Made by a program: the position numbers and the translations under genes. Shown piece by piece: positions 53,490 to 62,944 of a stretch of 64,000 bases of DNA. Below the pieces are notes generated by a model. The model worked only from the letters and a program-made list of their open reading frames with translations, was not told the DNA's origin and did not search any database. Location of the stretch: the NCBI GenBank assembly GCA_012934845.2, contig WNNJ02002126.1:186001-250000 (forward strand), in the 5' to 3' direction. How positions within the stretch are numbered: position 1 is the stretch's first letter; each line of letters begins with the position of its first letter. Source of the stretch: Pomphorhynchus laevis (taxonomy: Eukaryota > Acanthocephala > Palaeacanthocephala > Echinorhynchida > Pomphorhynchidae).

Positions 53490-54867
53490 CGACTAGCTAT
53501 CGCCCCATTTCACTACTCCCTACTCTTTCTAAGCTCTTAGAACGCCTTATCTTAATTCAGATCAACGCCTATCTCTCCTCATTCAATCTGTACCCTCCTT
53601 TCCAATCCGCTTTCCGCTCTAATCACTCGGCAGAAATCGCATGCATAAAATGTACAACGACTTACTTATTTCTCGAGACAAGGCTCTATATAGTGTTCTC
53701 ATCTCCATCGAGCTCTCATCCGCCTTCGACATTGTCGACCACTCCGTCTTCCTTTAACGCCTTCGTTATGATTACGGCTTTCCTTTTTCCTCCTTAGCAT
53801 GGTTTGCCTCATATCTATCTGACCGTTCCTATCGCGTCTGTTCTAATTCATCATCCTCATCTCCCATCCCTATCTTTTGCGGGGTCCCACAAGGTTCAGT
53901 CCCATGTCCCCTGCTTTTCTCTCTTCTGCTTGGCGATCTCTCTCCGTTTATTAAACCTTTTCCCTTTAACGTCATGCAATACGCCGATGACATCCTCATA
54001 TATGCACATGCACCTACACATCGCATACACGATATCGGCAATTCTGCCTCCAACTGTCTTTCTTCTATCTACGAACGTATCTCCAATCTCCATCTCGTTC
54101 TAAACCCCGGCAAGTCTAAAATAATGTGGATCCTCCCCCGTAAACCAAACATATCTCCTCCCACTGTATCTTTTGCCTCATCGATCTTCTCCATAGTTCA
54201 CAATCTCACTTTCTTAGGCTTCCATTTTGATGATCACCTTTCCCTTAAACCCTTCGTCCGTGACAAGGTCCGCTCGTCTAACTTAATTCTCCGTGACATC
54301 CGCCGTATCCGCTCCATTATCGACTTCCGTTCTTGTATGTCTATTCTTTCATCGCTTATTTTTCCTAAAATCGATTACTACCTTAGCCTTTTCGCCAATT
54401 CATCAAAATCCATCATCCTACCACTACAACACATAATAAACTCCGCCGTTCAAGTGCTCTTTCGTCTCCGTCGCTTCGACCACATATCTACATATCTTGC
54501 CCAACTCTCCTGGCCCACCATCCACATCCGCATCCAGCTCCGCTTTCTAGTAACTTTTTGTCTCATCGCTGTCGGCTCCCCATCGTTCAACAACCTTCAT
54601 TTCTTAGACGACACTCGTCCCACTTCGCTATCGCTGCGTTCTTGTTATACCCTCTTACTCCACGTTCCTAATTACTTCAACAACTATTGTCTCTGATCCT
54701 TCCTCGTCGCCGCCTCACTCGACGTCTGCCGCGCTCCCTCCTTTATCAAATTCAAACATCTCCACCGTTCACACCTTATCGTAACATGATTTACATTTTT
54801 GTTTTGCTGTGGTCATGTAAGCGTGCGCTGGCACGCATTTGCCACCTTAAATAAATCTTTTTTTAAT
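53490..54867 (+). mobile_element. LINE family D, 3' half with complete tail
   Basis: The plus strand runs from SYRPISLLPTL-type sequence through motif A (LISIELSSAFDIVDH, in which the catalytic Asp is Glu), motif B (CGVPQGSVP), motif C MQYADDILIYAHAP at 53,974, LVLNPGKSKIMWILP, then the C-terminal domain to NNYCL and the family 3' UTR: TGGTCATGTAAGCGTGCGC, GCACGCATTTGCCACCTTAA, ATAAATCTTTTTTTAA. It is the reference for the family's 3' end. An internal stop and frame changes lie at 53,640-53,980. Confidence 0.88.
53974..54696 (+). CDS. Family D RT motif C and C-terminal domain (240 aa open)
   Basis: An open frame with MQYADDILIYAHAP (catalytic YADD), a thumb-like region, SNLILRDIRRIRSIIDFRSC, FPKIDYYLSLFANS, INSAVQVLFRLRRFDHISTY, WPTIHIRIQLRFLVTF and LHFLDDTRPTSLSLRS. 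The frame is the longest D C-terminus in the window. The N-terminal half of RT is in other frames upstream, so this is a fragment of a dead element. Confidence 0.8.
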   Translation: MQYADDILIYAHAPTHRIHDIGNSASNCLSSIYERISNLHLVLNPGKSKIMWILPRKPNISPPTVSFASSIFSIVHNLTFLGFHFDDHLSLKPFVRDKVRSSNLILRDIRRIRSIIDFRSCMSILSSLIFPKIDYYLSLFANSSKSIILPLQHIINSAVQVLFRLRRFDHISTYLAQLSWPTIHIRIQLRFLVTFCLIAVGSPSFNNLHFLDDTRPTSLSLRSCYTLLLHVPNYFNNYCL

Positions 54868-55441
54868 GTATGAGAAATTGAAAACAAGTCACCGAGAAGA
54901 AGAGAGAAAATCATGGGGCCTAATACGAAGCCTTGTGGAACACCGGACGGGATAGATGAAGGATGGAAGAAAGAAGAGTTAGAATAGACGCGAAATGTAC
55001 GGTTTGATAGATATGAAGAAACCAATGATAAAGTGAATAAATATAAGCCATAATAATGGCGAAGGCGATGGAGATGAATCGAGTGATCGACGATGTCAAA
55101 AGCAGACGATAGATCAAGAGAAACTATGACACTACATAATTTATGATCGCGTGATATGCTTAAGTCGTTATAAACTTTAAGACATGCAATTTCAATAGAG
55201 TAATTAGAGCGAAAAGCGGCTTGGAAGGGAGGAAATAAATGGGAGGACAAGAGATATGTATCAACTTGCTCGAGAACGAGACGCTTAAGGAGTTTAGAGA
55301 GGTTGGGAGAAGTAAGATTGGACGGTACGAAGATGGTAGTGAGGAGTCGAGATATTGCTTGTTGATGAGAGGACGAACAGTTGCGCATTTACAGATAGAA
55401 GGAAATGTACCATTTGCCACGTTAGATAAATCTTTTTTTAA
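54868..55441 (-). mobile_element. Family D piece (minus) flanked by two D 3' ends
   Basis: 54,868-55,405 on the minus strand has fingers to motif B of the diverged D subfamily (KLLKRLVLEQVDTYLLSSHL, QAAFRSNYSIEIACLKVYND, SLDLSSAFDIVDHSIH, GVPQGFVLGPMIFSLLLG). On its right at 55,411-55,441 the plus-strand D 3' end CATTTGCCACGTTAGATAAA recurs, matching 54,837-54,867 on its left. So a minus-strand D piece sits between two copies of about 30 bp of D tail. Confidence 0.75.
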
Positions 55442-55802
55442 AGTAAGACTAATATAAATAACCATATCGTCACGAAAAAATAGTTTATATTTTGGAAACT
55501 TTAACATTTGCCGAATCAATTTATCTAACACAATTCAGTATATAGATCAATACTTCAAATAGAATAACAGTCCTTCATTTCACAATGTCTTCCTGACGAT
55601 GACGCGAATGAAAAATCGAAAAATATTTGATATTATATCGAAAAATATATAATAATATATAAAAATATATAAAATCGAAAAACAGTTGACAGAGTTTCCA
55701 AATTTTAAGTTGTGATAGCAATATAATACAATAAATCAAGTAGATAAAACAATAAATAAACATCAACACGATTGTTACATCCCTGTACTAAATACCCTTT
55801 TG
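55442..55802. other. AT-rich region without gene
   Basis: Nothing recognised. Simple AT-rich phrases such as AAAATATATAATAATATATA at 55,640-55,670. Confidence 0.5.
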
Positions 55803-56054
55803 TATTACATCCCTTTAGTATTCTCTACATCCGGGGGCATTGGCAACAAGGCAAACATTGTTCTGAAAACGATCGCAAGCAAGATAGCTCATGGGAATCC
55901 TCTTAATTACCACGAGGTGATAACCTACCTGAGAAGAAAAATTAACTTCACGATAGCGCGTGAAGCATCCGCGAGTCTTCAGGCTCCGCGATCTACTAGA
56001 TTTCATCCGGTTCTCCACATTACATTCATGATTATTTTATTCTTTCGGAACTGA
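55803..56054 (+). pseudogene. LINE L C-terminal end
   Basis: The plus strand reads GGIGNKANIVLKTIASKIAH then GNPLNYHEVITYLRRKINFT and APRSTRFHPV, matching the C-terminal end of the LINE L copy at 62.7-63.0 kb (inverted). This is the segment that follows the His/Cys box in the J/L group. Only the terminus is present. Confidence 0.75.
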
Positions 56055-56481
56055 ATTGACCCATTAGCGGGTAATCTTTAATGTGTAAAAATATATAACA
56101 ATTATTTTAAAGAAAATTATTAATACAGGTCATAGCCATAAGGCTGTTTTGACTGCTCACAAAAAAAACAAATTAATACAGAAAAAAATCAAAAAAATCA
56201 TTCAGTATATATATCAGAACCATGGGTACTGCAGCAACCACCACTTGATCTCATTTCGAATATAGTTCTTTATATTGAATTTAAATTCATTGATTGTATG
56301 CACCGCAACGACATCAACTGGAAGACGATTCCAAGCATTCACCGCTCGATGGGACGGTCAAAAATGACGAGGGTATTTTCCGTGTTCATGTACTACCAAT
56401 ACTTTCGAGTGCGCTCTACGTCCATCCCGTTCATTGAATCCAACTCTATTTGCTGGAAAATTTTCATCTTCATTCATTGCT
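55806..56481. repeat. Left arm of a 0.68-kb inverted repeat, 5.8-kb spacer
   Basis: Reverse complement of 62,266-62,944 with only scattered differences. Each arm contains the same composite joint: the end of LINE L next to the 3' end of LINE H, in tail-to-tail arrangement. The composite was thus duplicated as a unit in inverted orientation; D, PLE and H sequences lie between. Confidence 0.93.
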
Positions 56482-57085
56482 CGATACATAGCTAGAAGGT
56501 CGAAAATAAGGAACCTTTAACGCACTGTCGGCATATTTAAACTTTTTATTCGTGCCTCATAGGGAAGATCTCGTGCCTTAGGACATAATTTCGTAAACTG
56601 TCGAAGTATGCGCTCTAATTGATCAAGTTCTGTTCGCGTACACGGAAAGACTGCTGGCGACACATATTCTAATATCGGTCTTATAAGAGCATTATATAAA
56701 TGTACAACACAAACAAGAGATAAATCTTTAAAGCAATGTTTGACAATATAGGTCATTCTTCTTGCTGCGTTACAAATCCTATTAGTGTTAGCACGTGTTT
56801 TCAGATTGTTTTGAACAATTATACCAAGATCATGAATGGATTGCATGGTAACAACAAACTCGTTGCCAATAGAATATTCTTGACTCATATTATTATGACC
56901 TAATCTCATATGTGCACACTTTTTAATATTCAATAAAATTCCAGTGTTCAAGGACCATTGATGAACAACGTTTAAGATATTTTGAAAGTCAGTTCGATCC
57001 TTGTTTGTTTTAATCAATTTCCATACCTTTACGTCATCAGCAAATACTACTTGCTTTAGGAGTATGTATTACTTGACGATTATAA
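56090..57085 (-). mobile_element. LINE family H, RT end and 3' UTR
   Basis: The minus strand reads QVVFADDVKVWK (motif C, ~57,060), LNIKKCAHMRLGHNN, SIHDLGIIVQNNLKTRANTN, RPILEYVSPAVFPCTRTELD, and after a stop RAVNAWNRLPVDVVAVHTIN and a terminal NYIRNEI..LLQYPWF. The 3' UTR includes GGTCATAGCCATAAGGCTG. A large part of ORF2 upstream of motif C is deleted: ORF1 sequence starts within about 10 bp. YADD is FADD here. Confidence 0.85.
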
Positions 57086-57700
57086 GTATTTGTACCACTA
57101 TTAGTAAATCGATAATTCCTATTACCAGCTTTGCTCTTAATGGATTGTTCAGTATTCTGCAATTTTAGAGTTTTGATTACATTATATTTATCTTGTCTGT
57201 TGACGGAATATGTCCAAAGTATTTGTTGAAGGAATAATTGCAGAATTATCAAAATTCATGTAGATTGAATCAGATTGAGTCAAACCATCATCAGTCAAAT
57301 CAATGTTTATTGAAGCACTCATATGGTCTTCTTTGCTGATCATACAAGGTAATTTTTCACAGATCCGTGCATCGTTGATTTATCTATATTTCGTGTAGGC
57401 GGAACCGGGAATGTACTGTCAACATTTTTGTAAAGTGAGGCACAGCAAAAACCACATAAAAATGTGTGAGCCGAAAAGACAGCTTTATCATCCGATGGGT
57501 AGCAAACAGCTGTCCAAACATTGCAGCCTATTCCATCACACCCCTGTTTGTTGCGTAATATAATCAATAGTATTTGCTTGGTCGCAAGGTAAACGTATCT
57601 GGGAAGCGTCATTCATTGATTGATTTAAAGTTGAATTTGGAATAGTAGCAACATCACTGCTTTTAGGAGGTCGACCACGAGATTTTGCCATTGGATCAAT
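57086..57700 (-). pseudogene. LINE family H ORF1, broken
   Basis: The minus strand starts MAKSRGRPPKSSDVATIPNS near 57,692, continues to DYITQQ, then changes frame: GCDGIGCNVWTAVCYPSDDK, HTFLCGFCCASLYKN (the Cys-rich finger: CxxxxCxxW..C..FxCGxC), and a linker down to about 57,040 (RQDKYNVIKTLKLQ). The KSRGRPP start is AT-hook-like. It joins directly to RT motif C because the middle of the element is deleted. Confidence 0.75.
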
Positions 57701-57789
57701 ATCAACGGTTGGTGTTTGGACAAGATTTTCCTGAAATCTTGAATGTATGTTATTAATCTCATGAACTTTTTTATATGTGTACACTTTTT

Positions 57790-58007
57790 AATATTCAATA
57801 CGATTACAGTGTTCAAGGACCATCAATAAACAACAAGGATCGAAAGTCATTTCAATCCTTGTTAATTTTAATCAATTTCCATACATTTACATCATCGGCA
57901 AAAGCTAAAATACTACAATCCTAAAGTAAATCTAGTAGCTGATTTATAAATATTTAAACAGCAAAGGGCCTATGGCTGATCCCTGTGGTACTCCTGAGAT
58001 GATAGGA
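57790..58007 (-). mobile_element. LINE family H, second small piece (RT motif B to C)
   Basis: The minus strand reads ISGVPQGSAIGPLLFKYL (motif B), then a degenerate motif C region and a repeat of words found at 56,930-57,060 (TCAAGGACCATCAATAAACA; AATCAATTTCCATAC). It is cut on the 3' side by a family D tail. Confidence 0.7.
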
Positions 58008-58580
58008 CGATAAAAAATATTTATTTTAACGTGGTAAATGCGTGCCGGCGCACGCTTACATGACCACAACAACAAATCTAAATCATGTTTCGAGGAGGTG
58101 AGTACGGAGGCGGCATTTGAATACAATAAAGGAGGGTACGCGTAGGACGTCGAGTGGGAGCTGATTCCAGGCGAGTGGGAGCGGCGACGAGGAAGGATCG
58201 AGACCGTAGTTGTTAGAGTAGTTAGGAACGTAGAGTAAGAGGGAATTACGGGAACGAAGTGATAGAGAGGTTGGACGAGTGTCGTCTAAAAAAGGGAGGT
58301 TGATGAACGATGGGGAGCCGACAGCGATGAGACGAAAAGTTACGAGAAGAAGGCGGAGTTGTAGGCGGATGTGGATGGTAGGCCAGAATAGTTGGGCAAG
58401 ATATGTGGATGAGTGATCAAAGCGACGTAGACGTAGGAGCACTCGAACGGCAGAGTATATGATGCGTTGTAGGGGATCGGCAGGTGAGGTTTTTTTGAGC
58501 AAGGGCATGACGATAGATAAGACTTCGGTAGGTGAGACAGGGAAAATATATAAGAGAAAATTCGTTTCCAATCCGAATTA
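58008..58580 (-). mobile_element. LINE family D 3' end, downstream half of a copy split by the PLE
   Basis: Minus strand: IFPVSPTEVLSIVMPLLKK then, after an internal deletion, RIIYSAVRVLLRLRRFDHSS, PTIHIRLQLRLLLVTFRLIA, LPLAWNQLPLDVLRVPSFIV, FKCRLRTHLLET and the 3' UTR. The upstream half of the same copy is at 60,713-62,258, because YIFPVSPTEV continues the text broken there. Confidence 0.85.
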
Positions 58581-58822
58581 TTACAAGAAGGCGAGGAAAC
58601 AGGAATATTTATTTGATTAGAAAAATCCAATATTTCGACGGCACTACGCCACGTCATATTCAGGGTCTAGAAATAAAACGCATTAGTAAAAGGAATTAGA
58701 AAGTGCAAAAAAATAATAAAACATATATAAAAAAATTGTTTATCCATTGTTTATCTGTACTGATGTTGGCAAACACAAATTTCTAGCAACTAAGTTTAAA
58801 CTAAGCTTTAATGTGATGTCTT
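58581..58822 (-). repeat. PLE left terminal repeat (inverted)
   Basis: Reverse complement of 60,478-60,712 with scattered differences. It contains an altered hammerhead and inverted coding sequence for the ORF end. Confidence 0.9.
58627..58665 (-). ncRNA. Minimal hammerhead in the PLE left repeat (damaged core)
   Basis: The minus-strand counterpart of 60,631-60,669 with helix II and GAAA kept. The core reads CUGAAUA where CUGAAGA is expected, so an invariant G is lost and activity is unlikely. Confidence 0.55.
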
Positions 58823-58904
58823 TAAAATATGTTCTTTCAATTCTTTAAAAGAACTACGCAACAACAATAATTTAGCTATATGCCGATCAGACAAAGGAAA
58901 AGCA

Positions 58905-59741
58905 ATGGTGGTGCTGGATCGCAATGATTACATTAAATTCGGTGAAGAAATTCTGGAAGGTGGTCAATTTACCCCTATTTCAATAGATCCTACTAAATCA
59001 ATGGAAAGAAAATTTAACAAGTATATGCTTAACTTATACAAAGCCGAAAAAATACCTCTTTCGGACTATAGAATCATTAGATCTAGTAATGCTAAACCTT
59101 CATTTATGTATTTGCTTCCTAAAGTGCATAAATCTGTTCGTTCCGTACGACCAGTCATCGCCTCGTACAACAGCTTTAGTCATAAACTAGCAAAATTCAT
59201 TAATAAAAAACTACAGCTGCACATGGGTATGACTAAAGCATCCATTAAAGACAGACCTGATTTTGCGACTCGAGTTAAGAATCTGAATCACGATTGTCAC
59301 CTAATTACCGCAGATGTAATATCACTATTTACTAATGTACCCTTGGTTGATGCTATAGCACTCGCGAGTCATTTACTGACTGATAAGGAACATAACTGGA
59401 CACTCGAATTTTTTGAATGGTTTGAACTCATCTCGTTCTGCAGTAACAAAAACCATTTTGTGTTCAACAAAAATATGTATGTCCAATCTAACGGTGTCGC
59501 AATAGGATTTCCATTAGGACCGGCGTTAGCTGAGATTTATTTACGAAATTGGGAGGGTGACATTTACCAACGCTTACCCAGCCTAAGATTCTACGTGCGT
59601 TACGTGGATGATGCATTTATGGCATTTGATTCTGATTTACCTCCAGACGATTCTATTATTGAAGTCCTAAATTCTAAAGATAATAATATTAATTGGAGTA
59701 TTGAACACCCGATAACAACTGCATTAGTTTTTTGGACGTAA
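58905..59741 (+). CDS. Penelope-like reverse transcriptase, N-terminal piece
   Basis: 278 residues of a Penelope-type RT, which is related to telomerase RT and primes on target DNA. Boxes: DKGKAMVVLDRNDY (start region, open further upstream to about 58,835), YLLPKVHK, RPVIASYNSFSHKLAKF, DVISLFTNVPLVDAI (motif A), NGVAIGFPLGPALAEIYL (motif B) and RYVDDAFM (motif C). The frame ends in LVFWT by loss of one base in a T run; the next frame continues with DVKVLLGNPIRTTVHMK, which in the family follows as a PFLDV box. The catalytic Asp residues are intact. Confidence 0.9.
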   Translation: MVVLDRNDYIKFGEEILEGGQFTPISIDPTKSMERKFNKYMLNLYKAEKIPLSDYRIIRSSNAKPSFMYLLPKVHKSVRSVRPVIASYNSFSHKLAKFINKKLQLHMGMTKASIKDRPDFATRVKNLNHDCHLITADVISLFTNVPLVDAIALASHLLTDKEHNWTLEFFEWFELISFCSNKNHFVFNKNMYVQSNGVAIGFPLGPALAEIYLRNWEGDIYQRLPSLRFYVRYVDDAFMAFDSDLPPDDSIIEVLNSKDNNINWSIEHPITTALVFWT

Positions 59742-60064
59742 AGGTATTGCTAGGTAATCCAATCCGTACAACAGTGCACATGAAGGATATCCCTAACATT
59801 GTAACTAGCTGGTCATCTCATTCACCTGTAAAATGGAAAACGTCACAGCCACGATCCCTATTCCTGCGAGCACACCGTATTTGCTCAAATGAACATTTAC
59901 TTCGGGATGAATTAAATAATATATATTTTCTACTAAAACAAGCAGACTTTCCACCTAATATCATTAATCGCGCATTCCATCATGCCCGTCGCATCATAAA
60001 TGATCAAAGACAACGATCTGCAATTGAAGTGAAAAAGTTCATCGAGGTCCCATTCATCAACTAG
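59742..60064 (+). CDS. Penelope-like RT, thumb region (next frame)
   Basis: Continues the RT in the shifted frame: VKVLLGNPIRTTVHMK, PNIVTSWSSHSPVKWKTSQP, LFLRAHRICSNEHLLRDEL, ADFPPNIINRAFHHARR. This is the standard RT tail before the endonuclease. It ends at a TAG at 60,062-60,064 in a place where the family protein normally runs on. Confidence 0.85.
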
Positions 60065-60079
60065 AAGGCAAATTCCTTA

Positions 60080-60556
60080 ATGTGTAGCAATCTCGGTCTA
60101 TGTAGAGATGACATATTTTCCTTCACTCGTTTACTACCTAGGCTATCCAGTATGTTCAAACTAAAACCAGAATTTGAATCGGCCGGTGTTGTCTACAATT
60201 TTCCATGCCTCCAGTGTAATAAAATATATGTGGGCCAAACAGGAAGACCGTTAGCTATCCGTGCCAAAGAACACTCACATGTAATGAACAGAGCATTACA
60301 CGAACAGTATACATCCTCTTGTGCCATTTCTCAACATATAAGTGTTAGTAACCACTTAATGGACATTAACTTAATTACACCACTGAAGAAAGAAACGAAC
60401 AAAACAAAGCGCAAAATTATTGACGCCATGTATCTTGAAACTTTTAAAGATTGCATAGTTTCTAACAATAAAGCAGACATCACATTAAAGCTTAGTTTAA
60501 ACTTAGTTGCTAGAAATTTGTGTTTGCCAACATCAGTACAGATAGACAATAATTAA
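60080..60556 (+). CDS. GIY-YIG endonuclease domain of the Penelope-like element
   Basis: 158 residues. The linker reads LLPRLSSMFKLKPEFESAGV, then the nuclease: VVYNFPCLQCNKIYVGQTGR (the GIY and YIG equivalents are VVY and IYVG, with the two Cys of the Penelope-type finger) and LAIRAKEHSHV with the conserved Arg and His. The family's C-terminal helix includes IIDAMYLETFKDC with its Glu. Such enzymes nick the target DNA to start insertion. The domain looks intact, but upstream breaks separate it from the RT. Confidence 0.9.
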   Translation: MCSNLGLCRDDIFSFTRLLPRLSSMFKLKPEFESAGVVYNFPCLQCNKIYVGQTGRPLAIRAKEHSHVMNRALHEQYTSSCAISQHISVSNHLMDINLITPLKKETNKTKRKIIDAMYLETFKDCIVSNNKADITLKLSLNLVARNLCLPTSVQIDNN

Positions 60557-60712
60557 ACAATTTTTTTATATATTTTTTATTATTTTTTTGCACTTTCTAA
60601 TTCGTTTTACTAATGTGTTTTATTTCTAGACCCTGAAGATGACGTGCCTTAGTGCCGTCGAAATATTGGAGTTTTCTAATCAAATAAATATTCCTGTTTC
60701 CTCGCCTTGTAA
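60478..60712 (+). repeat. PLE right terminal repeat
   Basis: Holds the last 26 codons of the ORF, an AT-rich UTR and the hammerhead motif near its outer end. Partner of 58,581-58,822. Confidence 0.9.
60631..60669 (+). ncRNA. Canonical minimal (type I) hammerhead ribozyme motif of the PLE
   Basis: Normal strand order: CC 60,631-60,632, CUGAAGA 60,633-60,639, one U, helix II GACG 60,641-60,644 with CGUC 60,656-60,659, GAAA 60,660-60,663, a two-pair helix III (AU/AU) with no loop, U667 as the base before cleavage, then GG closing helix I with CC. Such tiny-helix-III hammerheads are known from Penelope-like elements, where they are reported to cleave as dimers. Core complete. Serves as the in-window control for the unusual motifs. 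Confidence 0.75.
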
Positions 60713-62258
60713 GAATATATAAGAGTTCCGAGAGTATAAGGCGAGAAGAGTAACAGTAAGATGTAATAGAGACGGGTTGTGAGAGAGCAACGTGGATACT
60801 TTGGTCTGAAAAAATGACTAATACTCATGAAGATTAATGTTGCAAGATGAAGAGGGGCGAGAAAGGATCGAGTTAAAAGTATGCCATAGTGTCTTAGAGT
60901 TAAATGAAGTAATGATTTTATGCTGACAGAAGGAGTTGCATTTGGTGCGTAGTAGATGGAGATGAACCGGCAAAGAACAAGATAGGAATCACGGAGAGAC
61001 GGAGTGAGCGAGCGGATATCACGTCTTAGAAAGTGGTGATAGACTCGAAAAGCATGATGGAGTTGCCGCTTTGAGAGTATGCATTGGATGTCATACCAGC
61101 ACGGTGCAAGCGACGCAGAGGATGAAGTTTGAACGTCAAGAGCAGATCGAGAATGAATGTGAGTTCAGAGTCGAGAAGAAAGGCAAGATCATGAGGCGAG
61201 CATGATGTTATTGTGTGAGAAGATAAAGACGATTTAAGTAAGGTGGATCGGAGAAGGGGAAGGTCAAGATTTCTCCAAGGGCGACGTAGGATGGTAGGTG
61301 TGTGAGGAGGGGTGTGGTTGTGAGTGAGATCAAGGGTGATAAGAAATTGATCGGATATACCAGGATCGGATATGAACAGTGAGGTGTATGCAGCAAAACT
61401 ATCCGGGACAGCGATGATGTCGAGTGCCCCGCCAAGGATATGTATGGGGGCAGTGGAGATGAGTTTGTAATTGTAGTTGGATAGAATGTTGATTAACCGG
61501 ATGGAATCCGTTGAAGAGGGGCGGTCTAGGCAGATGTTGAAGTCGCCAAGAACGAGTGAAGGAATTGAGGACAAAGAACAATGAGAAAGGATGCCATCTG
61601 GTTAGGTAAACATAAGGATGTAGGAGCAAATGAATCAGCACGCTATACAATGGCGAGATCTAAAGTATCAGGCTTTAAGAACGACAAGTGAGCAATTCAA
61701 AAAAGCAATATCTGAAAGGGGGATTGATTTTGAGAAGAGACACAGGGTTACGTGCGAATGCGACGATGCCGCCATGATTAGAGAATTTAGAAGGGGATGA
61801 GCTGAGAAGGCAGGCGGATTTGACTAGTGAGCAACCGGCAGAGAGCAAACGACGAATGGAAAGGTCGTAGGAATCTGAGTGCCATGATTCGGTGAGGCAG
61901 AAGAGATCGATAAATTGCTTGGTGAATAGGTTGAGGATAAGATCGGATTTACTGAGAATAGATCTGGTGTTGAGGATGCCGAGGCGGAAACCGTGTGTGA
62001 TGGCGAAAGAGTCTAGCGGAGAAGGCACATAGGGGAGATGGAGCGCCATCGAATTTTAGGGCGGGTGTAGACAACTTGAAAATTTCCGTCTATGTTTTGG
62101 ATGGAGAAAGATGTTTAGCCGTTTTCCTCGCGACGGCGTTTTTCGATGCGGGCAGAAGAGAGTTGAGCGATTTCAGAAGGGGTGCGATCGGAGAAAATTC
62201 GAGTGGTTTAAGATGACAAGAGTTTAAATCGTTGAGAGAGGACAGAGGACGCGTATGA
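60713..62258 (-). mobile_element. LINE family D, endonuclease half of the copy split by the PLE
   Basis: Minus strand: an upstream piece KPLEFSPIAPLLKSLNSLLP (62,200), endonuclease LGILNTRSILSKSDLILNLF, DLFCLTESWHSDSYDLSIRR, NHGGIVAFARNP, SLVLGDFNICLDRPSSTDSI, ISDPGISDQFLITLDL (final box SDQ in place of SDH), then linker HDLAFLLDSELTFILDLLLT and onwards. Frame changes near 61,600 and 62,050. The endonuclease His change to Gln suggests a dead enzyme. Its RT half follows left of the PLE at 58.0-58.6 kb. Confidence 0.85.
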
Positions 62259-62690
62259 TGAAAATTTTCATCTTGACCGAAGATGAAAATTTTCCGGTAA
62301 ATAGAGTTGGATTCAATGAACGGGAGGGACGTAGAGCGCACTCGAAAATATTGGTTGTACACAAACAGGGAAAGTACCCTCGTCATTTCCGATTGTCCAT
62401 CGAGCGGTGAATGTTGGGAATCGTCTTCCAGTTGATGCCGTTGCGGTGCATACAATCAATGAATTTAAATTCAATATAAAGAACTATATTCGAAATGAGA
62501 TCCAGTGGTGGTTGCTGCAGTACCCATGGTTCTGATATATATACTGAATGATTTTTTTGATTTTTTTCTGTATTAATTTGTTTTTTTTGTGAGCAGTCAA
62601 AACAGCCTTATGGCTATGACCTGTATTAATAATTTTCTTTAAAATAATTATTATACATTTTTACACATTAAAGGTTACCCGCTAATGGGT
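62259..62690 (+). mobile_element. LINE family H 3' end (inverted copy)
   Basis: The plus strand encodes the H C-terminus in other frames (NRLPVDVVAVHTINEFKF equivalent near 62,420-62,470), then the 3' UTR in the sense direction. With the adjacent LINE L end it forms the right arm of the inverted repeat. A small palindrome GATGAAAATTTTCATC lies at the joint with D (62,256-62,271). Confidence 0.8.
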
Positions 62691-62944
62691 CAATTCAGTT
62701 CCGAAAGAATAAAATAATCATGACTGTAATGTGGGAGAACCGGATGAAATCTAGTAGATCGCGGAGCCTGAAGACTCGCGGGTGCTGCACGCGTTATCGT
62801 GAAGTTGATTTTTCTTCTCAGGTATGTTATCACCTCGTGGTAATTAAGAGGATTCCCATGAGCTATCTTGCTTGCGATCGTTTTCAGAACAAAGTTTGCC
62901 TTGTTGCCAATGCCCCGGATGTAGAGAATACTAAAGGGATGAAA
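62266..62944. repeat. Right arm of the 0.68-kb inverted repeat
   Basis: Partner of 55,806-56,481. Confidence 0.93.

Larger units (their letters stand above)
58581..60712 (+). mobile_element. Penelope-like element inserted in LINE D
   Basis: A 2.1-kb element with inverted terminal repeats of about 235-240 bp (58,581-58,822 and 60,478-60,712). Its ORF runs from the Penelope-type RT to a GIY-YIG endonuclease. The left repeat is an inverted copy of the right end, including the last codons of the ORF, as PLE copies often show. The RT N-terminus is truncated. One base loss in a T run (about 59,733) and one stop at 60,062 break the ORF. A hammerhead motif lies in each terminal repeat. A word AATATATAAGAG lies near both outer ends (58,549; 60,720) and may be part of a target duplication. 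Confidence 0.9.
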
